From Patagioenas fasciata (Eukaryota > Chordata > Aves > Columbiformes > Columbidae), in assembly GCF_037038585.1 (NCBI RefSeq), contig NC_092523.1:29207501-29271500 (forward strand): a DNA stretch of 64,000 nucleotides, read 5' to 3'. Of this stretch, positions 1 through 12,400 are shown in pieces (the stretch's first letter is position 1; every line of letters starts with the position of its first letter). The position numbers and the translations under genes are program-made. The notes under the pieces were generated by a model that saw only the letters and a list, made by a program, of their open reading frames with translations, was not told where the DNA came from and did not search any database.

Positions 1-788
1 ATGTAGCATTTGAGTGGTGTTGGCTAACTATAGCTACTGCTCTCCTTTTTAAAAAAAAAAAATTGCACTAAACTCTTAGAATTGCCCTTTTCATCAAGTC
101 AAAATATGAAACTATGTTCTTATGAAAAGCTTTTGAGTTCTTGTATAGCCTTTAATACTTAGGGGGTTTTAGCAGCATTGTGGCAGGGCAGCACCTTGTG
201 GTAATCCAACAGAGGAGTGTAAGTAGGAACAGCATTAACACTGTAGAGAACTTAATTTTAAAAGCAACCCAAAATATTGAGTATATTTTACTGTCAGTCT
301 CTTTGCACCTAGCTTCTCATTTCTTGAAGCTGATGTAAGGAAATAGATGAACTATATGAAAATTAAATTTAATTTACCCAAATGGTGCAATAGTCAAAAA
401 GTGTGCTGGTAAGTGTTGCGTGTTACACACACTGATCTGAAAACATTACTAAAGTTTGTGTAGATTGTACTTCTTTTGGAGCTAGATACAGGTTTAAGCT
501 AACTGCTTGGTAACTCCTGTATAAAATTAAGGTGACACAGGCTTTTTTCTTTCCATTTTTATTGAACAATCCCTTGCAAAACTACATTAAAACTCTTTAC
601 CTTGCACACTAGACTTACGTGGTTAATGTCCCTTTAGCCTACATCGTGGATCTTGTTTAGAAATCCAGAAGCAACGTAAAAGATTATTCTGTCATTTATC
701 CTGAGAAAAAGAATTTTTTGTTTGTTTGTTTTAATATACGTATACTGCTTGGTGTTACTGTCTCGAAAATATATTATTTTTTAATCAG
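1..788 (+). other. FIP1L1: FIP1L1 intron (3' part)
   Basis: This AT-rich stretch precedes the first visible FIP1L1 exon. I found no arginine/glutamate-rich exon of the kind expected just upstream in this gene, so it is read as the 3' part of an intron. It ends in a T-rich tract and an AG at 787-788 that serves as the acceptor. Short homopolymer runs, such as the A-run near 52-61, are the only other structure seen. Confidence 0.8.
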
Positions 789-926
789 TGATGAAGAACG
801 ACACAGATACAGAGACTATGCAGAAAGAGGCTATGACCGCCATAGAACAAGTAGAGAGAAAGAAGACCGACACAGAGATAGGAGACACAGAGAGAAAGAA
901 GAGACTAGACACAAGTCATCTCGAAG
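789..926 (+). CDS. FIP1L1: FIP1L1 penultimate coding exon
   Basis: The exon is 138 bases. It follows an AG after a T-rich tract and ends at an AAG|GTTTGA donor. The first base completes a Ser codon begun in the previous exon, and the last two bases (AG) open a Ser codon finished by the next exon. It encodes the RE/D-type mixed-charge segment from [10 protein letters not shown] to RHKSSR. The donor is weak: it has T rather than A/G at +3, although G at +5 is kept. The frame stays open through the donor to a TAA at 985-987. Confidence 0.95.
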
Positions 927-1787
927 GTTTGAATTTTTTTTAATACGATATGAAAGACTTGACCAGTTTAAAAAAATAAACTTTTAAAAGAACCCCAAAC
1001 AAACTGGAGTTTTGTGGAAAGACTGTAAACACTTAGACATACTACTTGGAACAAGTCTGCTGTATAAAATGTGGACAGACAAAAAGCAATGATGTTGGCC
1101 CCAGATAACTTCATATTGAATGATACATGTGATAGTCTTAGCTAGTGAACAGCAATTATGAATTTGGGGAAAAGAGGGATAAAAATGGTGGAGTGAAGCA
1201 GATGTTCAGCAGCATTAATGTAAGAACTCAACAGTGATTCTTAGTAAGTAAAATAATCCTCATGGTCACTTGATAGAAATTGTTCAGCTCGATCCTTTTC
1301 AAGTTAGAAATAAAGGTTAAGTGCAGGGAAGGGGTCAGTAAGAATGTTAAATCATTAAGGAATGGCAGTAAGGACATGAGATTATGAAAAATATTGCTAT
1401 TAGAATATGGTTTATAAATGTGAAGAATCTTTGCAGTTTCCCAACAAAAAGTACAGGATAGAGGGGATGTATGTAGCATTAGATGAAAAATTAAGTTTGG
1501 TGCTGACAACCAAATACTATACAGGTCAGAACAGGTGCCAGTCTTCAAATACAAATGCAAAGGCTGTTTCTTTGTACTCAGGAATTAAATTGGGCCTGAA
1601 GTGTCATGCAATTGTTTGAGGTATTTTTTCTCTGTTTAGCAACAGCAGACGTCGTCATGACAGTGAAGAAGGGGACAGCCACAGAAGGCACAAACACAAA
1701 AAATCCAAAAGAAGCAAAGAAGGAAAAGAAACCAGTGGGGAACCTGCTCCTGAACAGGAAAACACTGAAGCTGCCCCTGTGGAATAG
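789..1787 (+). CDS. FIP1L1: FIP1L1, C-terminal part (two exons: 789-926 and 1640-1787)
   Basis: FIP1L1 is the vertebrate Fip1 subunit of CPSF, the nuclear complex that recognises the poly(A) signal. It binds U-rich RNA and recruits poly(A) polymerase. Only the C-terminus is here. The joined exons encode 94 residues: a mixed-charge Arg/Glu/Asp/His stretch ([19 protein letters not shown] and onwards), then a Ser/Arg/Lys patch ([17 protein letters not shown]), then an acidic tail ending EAAPVE and a TAG at 1785-1787. This matches the known C-terminus of vertebrate FIP1L1 nearly residue for residue, and the RE/D-rich region is the reported RNA-binding part. The start of the protein lies left of the window. 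The gene is convergent with LNX1, as in human. The identification rests on recognising the protein and on synteny. Confidence 0.96.
927..1639 (+). other. FIP1L1: Last FIP1L1 intron (713 bp)
   Basis: This intron has a weak GTTTGA donor and a strong acceptor (T-rich tract, then TAG at 1637-1639). The small ORFs inside it on both strands have no recognisable content. I see no other feature. Confidence 0.88.
1640..1787 (+). CDS. FIP1L1: FIP1L1 terminal coding exon with stop
   Basis: The first base completes a Ser codon. The exon then reads [20 protein letters not shown], a Lys/Ser/Arg patch and an acidic tail, ending in TAG at 1785-1787. An AUG-initiated reading in another frame covers the same bases but has no FIP1L1 similarity and is a shadow. 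Confidence 0.96.
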
Positions 1788-1941
1788 ACTTGTGTGACTT
1801 TTGCCTACTTGCATATATATTAGTGCCAGAAATAGATTACTATAAATCTTGTTATTTTTCTGGGTATTAAAATAATTTGCTTTAAATCTTGTTCTGTTAG
1901 TTTGAAATCAAAGGTTACTTTGGTTTTTTTTTGAAAATAAA
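1788..1941 (+). other. FIP1L1: FIP1L1 3' UTR
   Basis: This is the U-rich sequence between the TAG and the first AATAAA. If that signal is used, the proximal 3' UTR is only about 170 bases including the distance to the cleavage site. Longer forms cannot be excluded. Confidence 0.7.
1936..1941 (+). terminator. FIP1L1: FIP1L1 poly(A) signal AATAAA
   Basis: A canonical AATAAA lies 149 bases after the stop codon. It is followed by an A-rich stretch and then a T/G-rich stretch at about 1950-1990, as expected of a downstream element. Confidence 0.75.
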
Positions 1942-2959
1942 AAAAATGAATTTTTCATGTTAAGGTTCCTGGCCTGACTTTGTCTTTTCAGAAGCAGTGA
2001 AAAAACATCTCACAACTAGAGGCTTATGCTCTTACAATATACGTAGGGCTTAAATTCTTCATATTAAATTGCCTGCTTTTTTCATAAGCCAGTGGGAAGG
2101 TCATTCTTTACTGACTTTAGAAACAGTGTGCATTCACTTTATTATGTACCAGCATCTGGAACATGTGGGTTAGTATAGCTTTTAGAGTTATACCTGAAAA
2201 GGTCATCCTTTACTACAGGGACAGGCAGGAACTGCAGACTCTCCAAGATCCTTGTACTAAGATGAAATGAAAAAAATCAGGGAAACAGGGAAGGTGCTGG
2301 TTGTTCTTAGTCTAATGGAGCACTGAGTGTGGTGATCATACGCTTGGTAATTATGTCTGGGTGAATTAAGCTGGATAATCATCCCTGCTGCTGTTCAGTG
2401 GCTTAAGAGAAAGTTCATGTTAGTCTTTGTACTAGGGGAACAGCTGTCCTTAATATGATAAAGAGTAATGAACATGTTCTCTTCCCATTGCTAGCTCATA
2501 AGGAAAAAACAAGATTTTGGAATATAGGTAAAGAATATAGATAAAGGAAAAAAATATAATATATTGTAAGAAAAATATAAGACCATGATCACTTTCATAT
2601 TTACTCCATCCAGTACAGTGCTATTTAGAAGACTTACTTACTTGACAGTATTAGCAGGGTGCAGCGTACTTCCTTGAAAACAATAATTCTATATAAAATT
2701 ACTAGATTTAATAGTATTAATCATACCAGGGAAACTAGGTCATTTGTTTCTGGATGAAAGTAATGCCTGTACAAGTACACAGTTACAGTTATTTTTAATT
2801 ATTTTAGAAATTTAATTCACAGTTTTACAGACTAACAAACAGCACTTGAAAGTCTTGAAAATACCAGCTTCATGCTGACCATGAAAAATACACATAATCA
2901 AAGTGCTATTAATGTGTTGGGTAAAAACCTTCACCTTTTCTCCATAAGTTATTCAAGAA
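1942..2959. other. Convergent intergenic interval between FIP1L1 and LNX1
   Basis: AT-rich DNA between the inferred poly(A) signals of two genes that converge on it. I see no exon, repeat element or RNA gene. A second minus-strand AATAAA (plus-strand TTTATT at 2138-2143) could be a distal signal for LNX1, which would extend its transcript close to the FIP1L1 end. Confidence 0.6.
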
Positions 2960-2965
2960 TTTATT
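2960..2965 (-). terminator. LNX1: Candidate LNX1 poly(A) signal AATAAA
   Basis: Plus-strand TTTATT reads AATAAA on the minus strand, about 370 bases past the LNX1 stop. A GT-rich stretch follows downstream on the minus strand (about 2915-2940). A variant ATTAAA lies slightly earlier, at 3008-3013. Which signal is used cannot be told from sequence alone. Confidence 0.55.
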
Positions 2966-3330
2966 TTTAAATTTAAAGTGGGTGAGTAGGAGCTGCTGCT
3001 CCTTGCATTTAATTATTATTAATATTAAAATGCATTAAATATATATAGTTAAAAAAAAAAAAAGGCAAAAGAAAAAAAAACCAACTAACCAAAAAAACCC
3101 TTAGGAACACAAGGAAGGAAAGACTAAGTTTTTAACTTAAATCACTGAAGTGATTTTCTGACAGGTGTCCCTGCTTTGCCTAAACTTGGCTTTTCTTGAC
3201 ATGCAGGTTGAAATTTCACAAATCTTTTCTTTATAAACACATAGTTGACACCCCCCAACAGTGAAGACTGATGCTCCTTTTTTTTTTTCCTGTGTTGAGT
3301 TGCTCATCATATTCTCCATGAAGACTTGTT
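2966..3330 (-). other. LNX1: LNX1 3' UTR (inferred)
   Basis: The region runs from the LNX1 stop to the nearest canonical poly(A) signal. It includes an A-rich tract on the plus strand (about 3050-3095) and otherwise no recognisable element. Confidence 0.55.
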
Positions 3331-3466
3331 TTATAAAAAAGTACCAGGCCAGGACACAATTGTGAGAGTAATTTTTCCTTTCAGTTCTTTGAGCATCCTT
3401 GCCAAGTAGGCATGCATCATTCCTGATGTGTTCCTGCCATTGACAGCAAGGAGGATGTCACCACAT
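3331..3466 (-). CDS. LNX1: LNX1 terminal coding exon (end of PDZ4, C-terminus)
   Basis: The exon encodes residues 560-603, from [10 protein letters not shown] through the PDZ4 alpha-B helix ([13 protein letters not shown]) and last strand (ITLTIVSW) to PGTFL. TAA is at 3331-3333. The first base completes an Arg codon shared with the previous exon. The acceptor is TTTTCCAG. The last three residues, T-F-L, match the class I PDZ-ligand consensus. Confidence 0.96.
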
Positions 3467-6400
3467 CTGGAAAATCGAAGGCAAATGTGAGAGAATAATT
3501 AAACAAGGTGACTTATTACCTTAAATGTTTGCAAATGTCAAAGCTTGTCCTGAAGCTGGCAGGAAGGGGTAGAAATGAGAATTATTATTCTTTGGCTAAC
3601 TACTGGTCCTGAATGAGGGAATAAAGTGGGTGAAAATACTTCACTTGTTTGTTGTTTTTTTTTTTTTTTTTCTTTGTAATATTGTAATTAATTAGACATA
3701 TTTGGAAGAAAATAGGATATCGTTTCTTCAGATGGGAATGAGCTGTGTTCTGAAGAAACTGCCATGTTTTAAGACATCTTAATTGATGTAAGTTTGTTCC
3801 ATGATTCTGCATTTACTCGTACTGGTGTTTGCAGGGAATGTGGTTGGTTGGTTGATTGGGGTTGGTTTTTTTTTGAGCTGGGGATGTGGGAAAGCTTCTC
3901 TGTGCTGGCATGCTTTGTACTACCCTAGAGATCAAACTGACTTATCTTTATACTTGTTCATATACTAGTGATTGCTGGACATCCGAAAACATTCTACTAT
4001 GAAAGCAGTCTGTTCAAGTTCAGGACACTTACGTCCTGTTTCCGTATTGGTCAGTTCTGTATCGTTGAGTCTTCCCCCGCACACACTGTCTTAATGAAAA
4101 CTTGTTTTTAAAAACAAAACCCCACAAACAAACCAGATGGAAGACACACCGAAATTCTACTTTTCATTAGGTAGTTATCATTACCTGATTCTGCCATCAT
4201 TATATGCTGGTGTTCCCCCAACAATGGATTTGATAAAGAATGGTTTGTTCCCAGTATGTTCTTCATAACCTCCTACGATACTGAAGCCAAGACTTCCAGA
4301 TGTATTTCTTCGTAATACGATATCTTTGCAGCTGTACAAATACCTGAAACAAACCACTATAATTAAATGTCTTACAGTTAACTTTATAATGAATCTTTGA
4401 GGATTCATCTGCCTTTTTGTACACCCATGGAGTGTTTTGAAGATGCAAAGTAGTTACCAAAAGTTACACCGTATTGAACACCTACACTTCCCTTTTGTTT
4501 TTGTAGTGCTACTTTCCACAACCAGTTATCCCAAAAGTAAAATTACTGGGTAGTCTTGGAGTTAAAATATTAAATAAGTTGGTTTATAGGGTAAGAACTC
4601 ATGGAAATGATCTAGTTGCATTTGAAAGTGATGGAGAAAAACACTTAACTGAGACTGGATTTGTTATATGTAAACCTTCATTCTGGAAACTATTTCACCT
4701 ACATTGTACAGTCCAGCTAAATAATCTCAAAGCAAATGAAAGGAGCCAAAATTACAAAAATGTCATGGCACAAAGAAGAGCACCAGGGAAAGAAGGGATC
4801 CTGAGCTTTTCTCGCCAAGTAACATGGTGCATCACAGCATGGAAGACAAAAGCAGCCTGTCCATGACAGTCAGTGCTTTGGAGTTCTGAGGCTGCTGTCA
4901 AGAAGATAGCTTGTCCTCACTATAATGATTAGCACAAGATTTTATGGTAAGAAAACTGAAATCTGCTCCCTCCATTTGTCTTTCGAATGTATTTTAAAAT
5001 ACTGTAAGTTATGCTGAGTCAAAGCTTAGCTGAAAAAAAGACTAGGGGAAAGCAAGAGTAATAAGCTTATTAGACTCATCCACCTTGCCTAGTGCTCCAA
5101 GTAAATTAAGTTCAATACCTATTTTTTTTTTTTAACCAGTAAACCAAAATTGATTTCATTAGTTACAGAGCAACAGGAATTTCTGTGCTCAGTACTTAAC
5201 CCACTGATCATTAGAGGTGTACCCAGGAGTGACTGAAGAGCCTGAGAACCCTTTTGCTATTGCAAATCTGAAAAGATGGGTTGGTCTACAGCAAGCGGCT
5301 GCTACCAGCTCTATTCAGAGATTCTTTAAGTTTCTATGAGACATCTGACATTTCTGTAAAAGAACAAATATCTTAAAAACAAATATCTTAAAGGCTGATG
5401 TGTCTAGCTTTTTTTTTTTTTTTTCAATTTTATTTGTCAGATAATGCTTTTGCCGAGTCTCACAGCAGGATTTTATAGTAATACTAGATTAGTCCCCCCG
5501 GACCTACAAATATTCACCTGCTGCCAGGATGGTAGGTATATAATATTTGCACAAGAATTCACTGGCTGCTAATGCAAGAAACAGGTGACATTTGTTTCTT
5601 TCCTCAGCAGCCATGGATTATTACTTTACCATCTGTGATCTTTCTCAATGTGCAAAATCACTTAAACCCTCTATGTTTGATGGTACTTATCAAGGTCATG
5701 ACCAAGTGATGCCAGGATTCAGCCACTGGTGCTGTTACCTAGTGTTGATTTTGGGGGACAGGGGATGTCTGCTGCCCAGGGCTACACACACTACCATAAG
5801 GAGGATGTTGCTGAAACTGGAAGGTGATCAGCTAAATCCTAATGCCTTCGGAACAAAACCGTTGAGCAGCTAAAGACACGAGAAAACAGTGAAGACAAGG
5901 CTCCTGTACATTATGTACATACAGTCCGGAAGGTTATCAGTTACGCGGTCTCTATCAGTCCAGAAACCATAAATACATATTGGCTGTCGAAGTTTATGCT
6001 AAATTTAAGTAAAGTAGACACAGCGCACTAGCATTAGGACTGTTCTCTCTGCCAGAGCAGAGGAAACGTGGGAAGCAAGGAGCAACAGAGGGAAACTACT
6101 ATGTCCTGACTCCAACCCCTAGCACTGCCTGTCACTTCACTGAAGGGACAGGGTGTAACCTGCTGTGACAAGGCAGTGGAGACCAGGAAGGCAGGATGAG
6201 AGGTGCTGGAGTTAAGCTGAGTGTGGGAAAGTGGGAGGAAAGGTTTCCAAAGTGTCTACATGTTTGTCATCTTTGGTTCCCAATGCCCAAAGAGTTAATT
6301 AAATGTTTGAAATGCCCCACGCCAAGACTGTTTTGCCCACAAGCATGGTTGTCAAGTGATTTCCCTGTCTTTACTTTGATCCATGAGTATTTTTGTTCTC

Positions 6401-9400
6401 GTTATTCCTATTTTCGCTCATCCTGCTGGAGGTGATGAATGAGGAGCTGTGCAGGTGCTTGACACAAGCGAGGTCTAACCCATCACACTGGCCATAGCTA
6501 GAGATCAACTCTTGACACAAGTAGAGTGACTATGTGGTGTTTATACCTTTAAATCGGTGTTTCCTTATCTCCATCCTATGGGACAGAGGGAACAAACATG
6601 GCAGTACACCATCCCTCAGCTATACATTAAAGGAAAAGGATGCTGGGAGGCAGGTGTGCACAAAGCTGAGCTACATGTAACACTGGTACTGCTTGCTTTG
6701 AGTAGTTTAGTGCACGAGCAGAGATTCCTGCTCTGCCTGAGCAAAGAGCAGCCCAAAGGGACTTAGTTCATTTGGGTCTGCCCACAGCTGTGCAGTAATA
6801 AGGACAAGCTAGAAAGCACCACAGAGAGAAAATGAAATAAGTACTTGCGTCATCTGAAGATGCTTAGTGTGTTTGAGTAGATTACTTCTCTGCAGTAACT
6901 AAAGTCCCAGTCTGTGTGTTTTGACCCAGTTAAACTGCCATAACCCACTAAACAGCAACTGGTCCAGGGAGAACTGTCTTCTGCCTTGGGAGAGAGTGGC
7001 TCGCAGCCTTCTGCCTCTAGCTGTAAGTGTTCCAAAAGCTGAGGACAAGGAGTGATTTATGTGTGAACTTGCCTCAGATTCATGACTTGAGGATAAATAG
7101 TGTCTAGACACAGGGTCCTATCATAAGAAATACTACAACTGCATATCAGTTACTGATGCAAGAGGAATTTAAAAGCGCCTGTTTTTCAAGTAGTTAAATG
7201 CACAATTCACTGCTGCTTTTTTGTGAAAAGTGGGTAGCCTTATGCTCTAGGAATCAAAACCAGCCTGACTTCAGGAGGAAAACCAGTGGTACCAGGTATG
7301 AAACACATGACTTCCTCCCCCTGCCCTGTTACAGTAGATAAGTGGCAGTAGACCACAATAATATTTGAGAATCACTCCCATCAGACTCCTATAGCCCAAA
7401 TAGAGTTAATTTGTGGAGTTTCTCTCCTAATTCCATGTTTTGCATCCATTTTTACCCCTGGTTTGCAGAATGACTTTAACCACCTCCTGTCTTTCTCATC
7501 TCACTTCGCAGATGAAGAAAAGCACTCACGTGAAGTACTAATGTTTGTAAATGTTATGACAGGATGATCTGTAAAGTATTTTTAAGTGCTAGCTTGGGAA
7601 AGGAAATGTGAGGAGAGCAAAGAAAGGAGAGCAAGAAAACAAGCAAGAGTAGAAGAAACATCGCAGAAATGCTTCTCACCAGCTGCTCCTTGTGCATGTT
7701 TCACAACATTTCCCTCCAACAATAAAGGAGACCTGTCTTCCTCAACAACGAACAATTAAATTAGCTACCCTGAAATCAGGCTTCAGGCAGGAATGCTTAA
7801 GGTCCTGCATCACTGCTTCCTCCCCACACGCAGCCCGCAGCCCCTCCGCTCGCACGCGGTCCAAGTTTTGACAGATGTCAGATGCACATGTGCATCTATT
7901 TTATAACCACCACATATTGGACTGTACTACAGAAAGAACAGAGGGGTTGTTTATGTATTACCAAGCCATATAAAAGTGACCAAAGCCAATTTCAATATCT
8001 CAAAAGGAAACGGCCAAAATTTAAGTGAGAGCCACAAATGTTAAATTATGCAAGACAGCTTTTCCAAGGCATTTCACTTTGGTGCAAGGAGATAGATAAC
8101 CTCTCTGATTTCTGCTGCTGCTGTCTTGATCCAGAAAAATGGGATAATTCCCTAACTCCCAATATTCTCACCTCTTGTCTGTGCTCATCTCTGTAATGTT
8201 CATGCAGGCCTTGGGAAAGGGGCAAGTTCTGTGCTAGTGTGGAAAATGAGGCATTTACAGTACACCAGCCTCAAAAGTGAAGAAGGTATTTTTAATCATG
8301 TAACATTATTAACTCTAGCCTGCTTTCTATTTCATCAGTCATAGACAGAGGTGTGTAGATATCTTCTACTCTTTAGCTCAACTCAGCACAATTTATGGAA
8401 CCATCCTTCACAGGATTTCTATCAAAACTCCATGTTTTTGGAATACAGAAGGAAAGACTCTCCCCTCAGTGACCTGAACCTGAGCCTCCCGCTCTAAGCC
8501 GCAATGTCAGGCTGCCTCTGCGCTCCCTGCCTTGCTTGCTGTGAACAGATACATTGCACTGCTGTTTCTCGTCTAGAGCCACATCTTTCCCTTCTTGACA
8601 GAATTTAAAGTATCCACCATCCAGCCACCTCTCTTCCTGGCCTACCCATTCTACCACCTTTTCTATTTGTTCAGTTTTTCTTATGTAGGTCCTTACCATC
8701 CTGCCCTCCTTCCCAGATACCTTCCATGTTCCTGTATAGTCATGATTTTGACACTTCTACTGTTCTATTAATAGCAGTTGTACCAAACCTCTTAGACTTG
8801 TGCCTTGGAGCAGTCCCTCTGGTAAACAGTTTGGCTTTACTAATGACATCACAGTTTTAATTAAGGTAAGTGAATCTCCACCATATTGTCTATAGTTGCA
8901 TACCAGGCACCTTTATCAAGATGGACCTGTCAGACATATTTGGGCAGAGAATAATTTTCTCTAATAGCCTGGGAAACATCATGGGACTTCTGGCAATACC
9001 TTGTGATCTAGTGGGATGTGATCCTTGCCAAAAGCAAACTGAATGCCAGACAGGGAAAGGTTAGATGCTCAGACTGGAGGGAAATGAGTTGATGTGATAC
9101 ATGTCCTGGTGAGAGGACTTGTTAAAGGACTTCCAGATGTCTGGTGTGGGCCCTGGAGAATCTGTACAAGAGTGTAAGTGCACTCATGCCAGGGAAGGCT
9201 GAAGGGTCTGATAATACCTAATGTGCAAACCCAAACTTGATCCTCACGCCCCTACTCAACAGACCAGCCACTAATAAGGACAAAGCACACCTTTGTTACT
9301 GTCACGTCTGATCAGTGTCAGTCCCTGTCTCTAGCAGATGTTCAGAGCAGCGTACCAGCCCAGCATACCAATGCCCCCGCTTTTCTTCGGCAGCCAAGGG

Positions 9401-12400
9401 CCGCACTGTGCTCCGTGCACGGGGTCACAGCTGGGGATAGAGCTACAATGAAGTTCCTGTCTTCAGCCTAGCTGACACTGAGGCTGATTTTCCTTCAGAC
9501 CAAAGGGCTGGGAACGGCTTCACACATGCAGCTTTCAGAGGAAGGCAGATAGAGCGAGCTCAGAGGCTTCTTTTGAAATGGGAAAAACACCTTTTCTTCC
9601 CAAACTGAAAAGTGGAACTGACTGATGTGAACCCTGTGTGCAAGCCTGCAGTACTGTGGAGCTCTGTCCTTCATCTCCATCACCTTGCTGAGGACATGGG
9701 GACTTCAGGCAGCTGTAGGGAGGAGCTCAGGTTTTCTATATAGCTCAGTGTAGGTGAGATTAGGGCAGGCGTTGACTGAGTGAAATTATTTCAGCCCATC
9801 TATTATAGCAATGGATGGTGATCGAGGGCAAGACTCAGCACTGCAGATTGCAGCATCTGTAAGGCCTCTAGTCTGCTTGCTGTCTCTCTGCTGGGAGCAT
9901 TGCCCACGCTCCAGTGCCTTCATGATGCTGCTGGTCAAGCTCAGGGGTGCAGAAGATGTGAGCAGGAATGAAGAACTCCCTGGGCCTGCCTGTCCGCAGT
10001 GAGACTGGGTAAGAAAATTTTACCATTGCCTGGGTAGCAAGTTATGGGCCATCCATTTACTGCTTTTTCTTTTTACTGCGTTTCTTTCACAAGAATAAGG
10101 ATGTAGCCCTTTCCACTGGAGAAAGAACCTTTTATCTGTGGGTGACAGACATCTAGCCTGCCTTCTGCTCTTGCAGTGCTTCAGCACGTTACTCAGTTAT
10201 TAATCTCAGGCCAAGCCCCGAAACACATCTGGTCCTCACAGCACATTGCTGCAAGGCAGAGGAGCTCAAAATGGCTCAATCCAGAAAGGGGGAAAGTATC
10301 TAATCTACTATGAGAGACTGGGAAATGAAAAGGAGTCCTGAAACCGTGTTTGGAGCAAAAGCCCACCTGTTCTGTAGGCCATCATTTCATCTCTTCCCTT
10401 AAAAGAGAAAGAGACACTCTGCACTGCTGCCAGGGTTAGGAATATGGGCAAAAGTAACTGGTAGGCTAAATTCTTCATTCCTTGAAGCCAAGTATGAATT
10501 TCAGCTGTGTGATGTTAGCTTCACATACTCTCAGATTCACAACATGTCCTCCCTGAATACTTTGTAAGACGCTTCTGAAGCTGCAGGTATACACCCTGCG
10601 CAGTGTGCCTGAGAGAACCTAATGACATGCCATGTGCCTTTTATTATCCTGACTGAAATGACAACAAAGCTGCTTCCTGTGTATGACAAATGCACTTCTT
10701 TTGGTTGGGGGTGGGGTTAAAAGAGGTGATTTGGAGACACTGGCCAATTGCATGCACTTTGCAACATCTGGGCGAAGTCAAACAATTCAGCTGGATTTAG
10801 CTAAGGAAAAGGGCTGTGCGGCTTGAGAGCAGCAGGAGGGGTAGCTCTGCCTTCTGCGGGGTGGTCGAGCCCAGACCCCAGTTCAACAAGCTCCTGTGTC
10901 CCTGCAAACTTTTCCTTTCACTCCCTAAGTACCAGATATGTTTTCAAGACTGGAACAATTCAAGATCCTTTCCTCCCTTGCAAGCAGATCTGCATGTCTA
11001 TTTTGCCACGTACACATGCCTGTTTACAAAAGGGAGGTATTTAGAGTCAAGTCTGTGACAGAGCCTGGATTTAATTAAGATGTCAGTGCAATGAATCAAG
11101 CCAAAGGAAAGAATTGCCAAGAAACATAAATCTTTCCTCCCACTCCCCTTCAGTGAGAAGATGTGATATGGGGACTTACCGTGGCAGCCCCAGCCACATC
11201 ACCCAGGAAGGTGACCAGTCGCCGCTCTCGGAGGTGGCCTGCATGGCCTCAGGGAGTGGCAGGTGGTCCTGCTCCTCCTGACTGTTGCATGATCTCATCT
11301 CCAGGGCTTTGAGCTCCACCGACGAGTTGGTGTTTTTCAGCAGGGCAACGGCTTCACTCCGGCTGACTCCCGTCAGGTCAATACCGTTCACATTCAGGAG
11401 GATGTCACCTGAGACCAATAAAATGGATGATAAAAAACCCTGCAAGTGTTTCCAGGATCCTCTCCCCACCCCAACAAAGAAGCGAGCCAAAGCCAGGGCT
11501 GAGAACTTGCTGCCTGATGAGGCTGTTTGTTAATCATATCATTCAACGTGGATGTGAAGCATATGCTAGTAAACATGCCACAGGCACGAGGGAAGGGATT
11601 TTGTACACATGAGCATCACCTGGCTGGACAGAGGCTTTGTTCCTGGTTTCTTGTCACAATACGTCCTGCATCTGTCACAGTCAAGGTCAAGCTTTAGTAA
11701 GGGCACCTGATGCTCATCCAGGTCTCTGAAGCTCACTTCCAGATAACAACTTCTGTACTCAACCTGAGCTTGAAGCCTGAAGGAACTGAGGATTGCCAGT
11801 CCAGGTGGCTCTTCATAAAGTTTGCTTTGCAGAGTAACATATTATTATTTAAATGTTAATGCCTGTTTGAATGGCTGCAAGCCAAAACATCTTTCTGTAT
11901 GCGTTATTTATAATCTAGGCACAGCAACTTCACAGAAAAATGCAAAGATGACCTCAATTACCACAAGGACAACAATAAAGACGTCATTAATGCCATGCAA
12001 GCAGCCACAATGCCAAATACTTTGCTACCCTCCACAGCATGTTCCAATGCCAGGGCTTCCCCAGCTGCCCTCTGAGCTTCACCTGCTTGTTCCTTCAGGC
12101 AGGGCTGTGCTCACTGGCTCACTCACTCCAGGCAGTGCCACGTGAACATTAACCTCTCCTTGCAGTTTGCCCCCATCAGACAAACAGCCTAAGGGCTGCT
12201 CTCAACTGAGGAGGTTTATGGTGCTGTTACAACATCACGTACTTATTTGTATCTAATTTTATCAAATAAACTAGGCTGAATTTTCCATGCTGCCTCATGA
12301 TGAATAGTTTTTGAAAAATGTATCCCACCAAGAGGCAGCCATTTCCCAGCAGGAGGGAAAGGGAAATCTGATGGTTTGCTGCCATTGTCACATTCTTACA

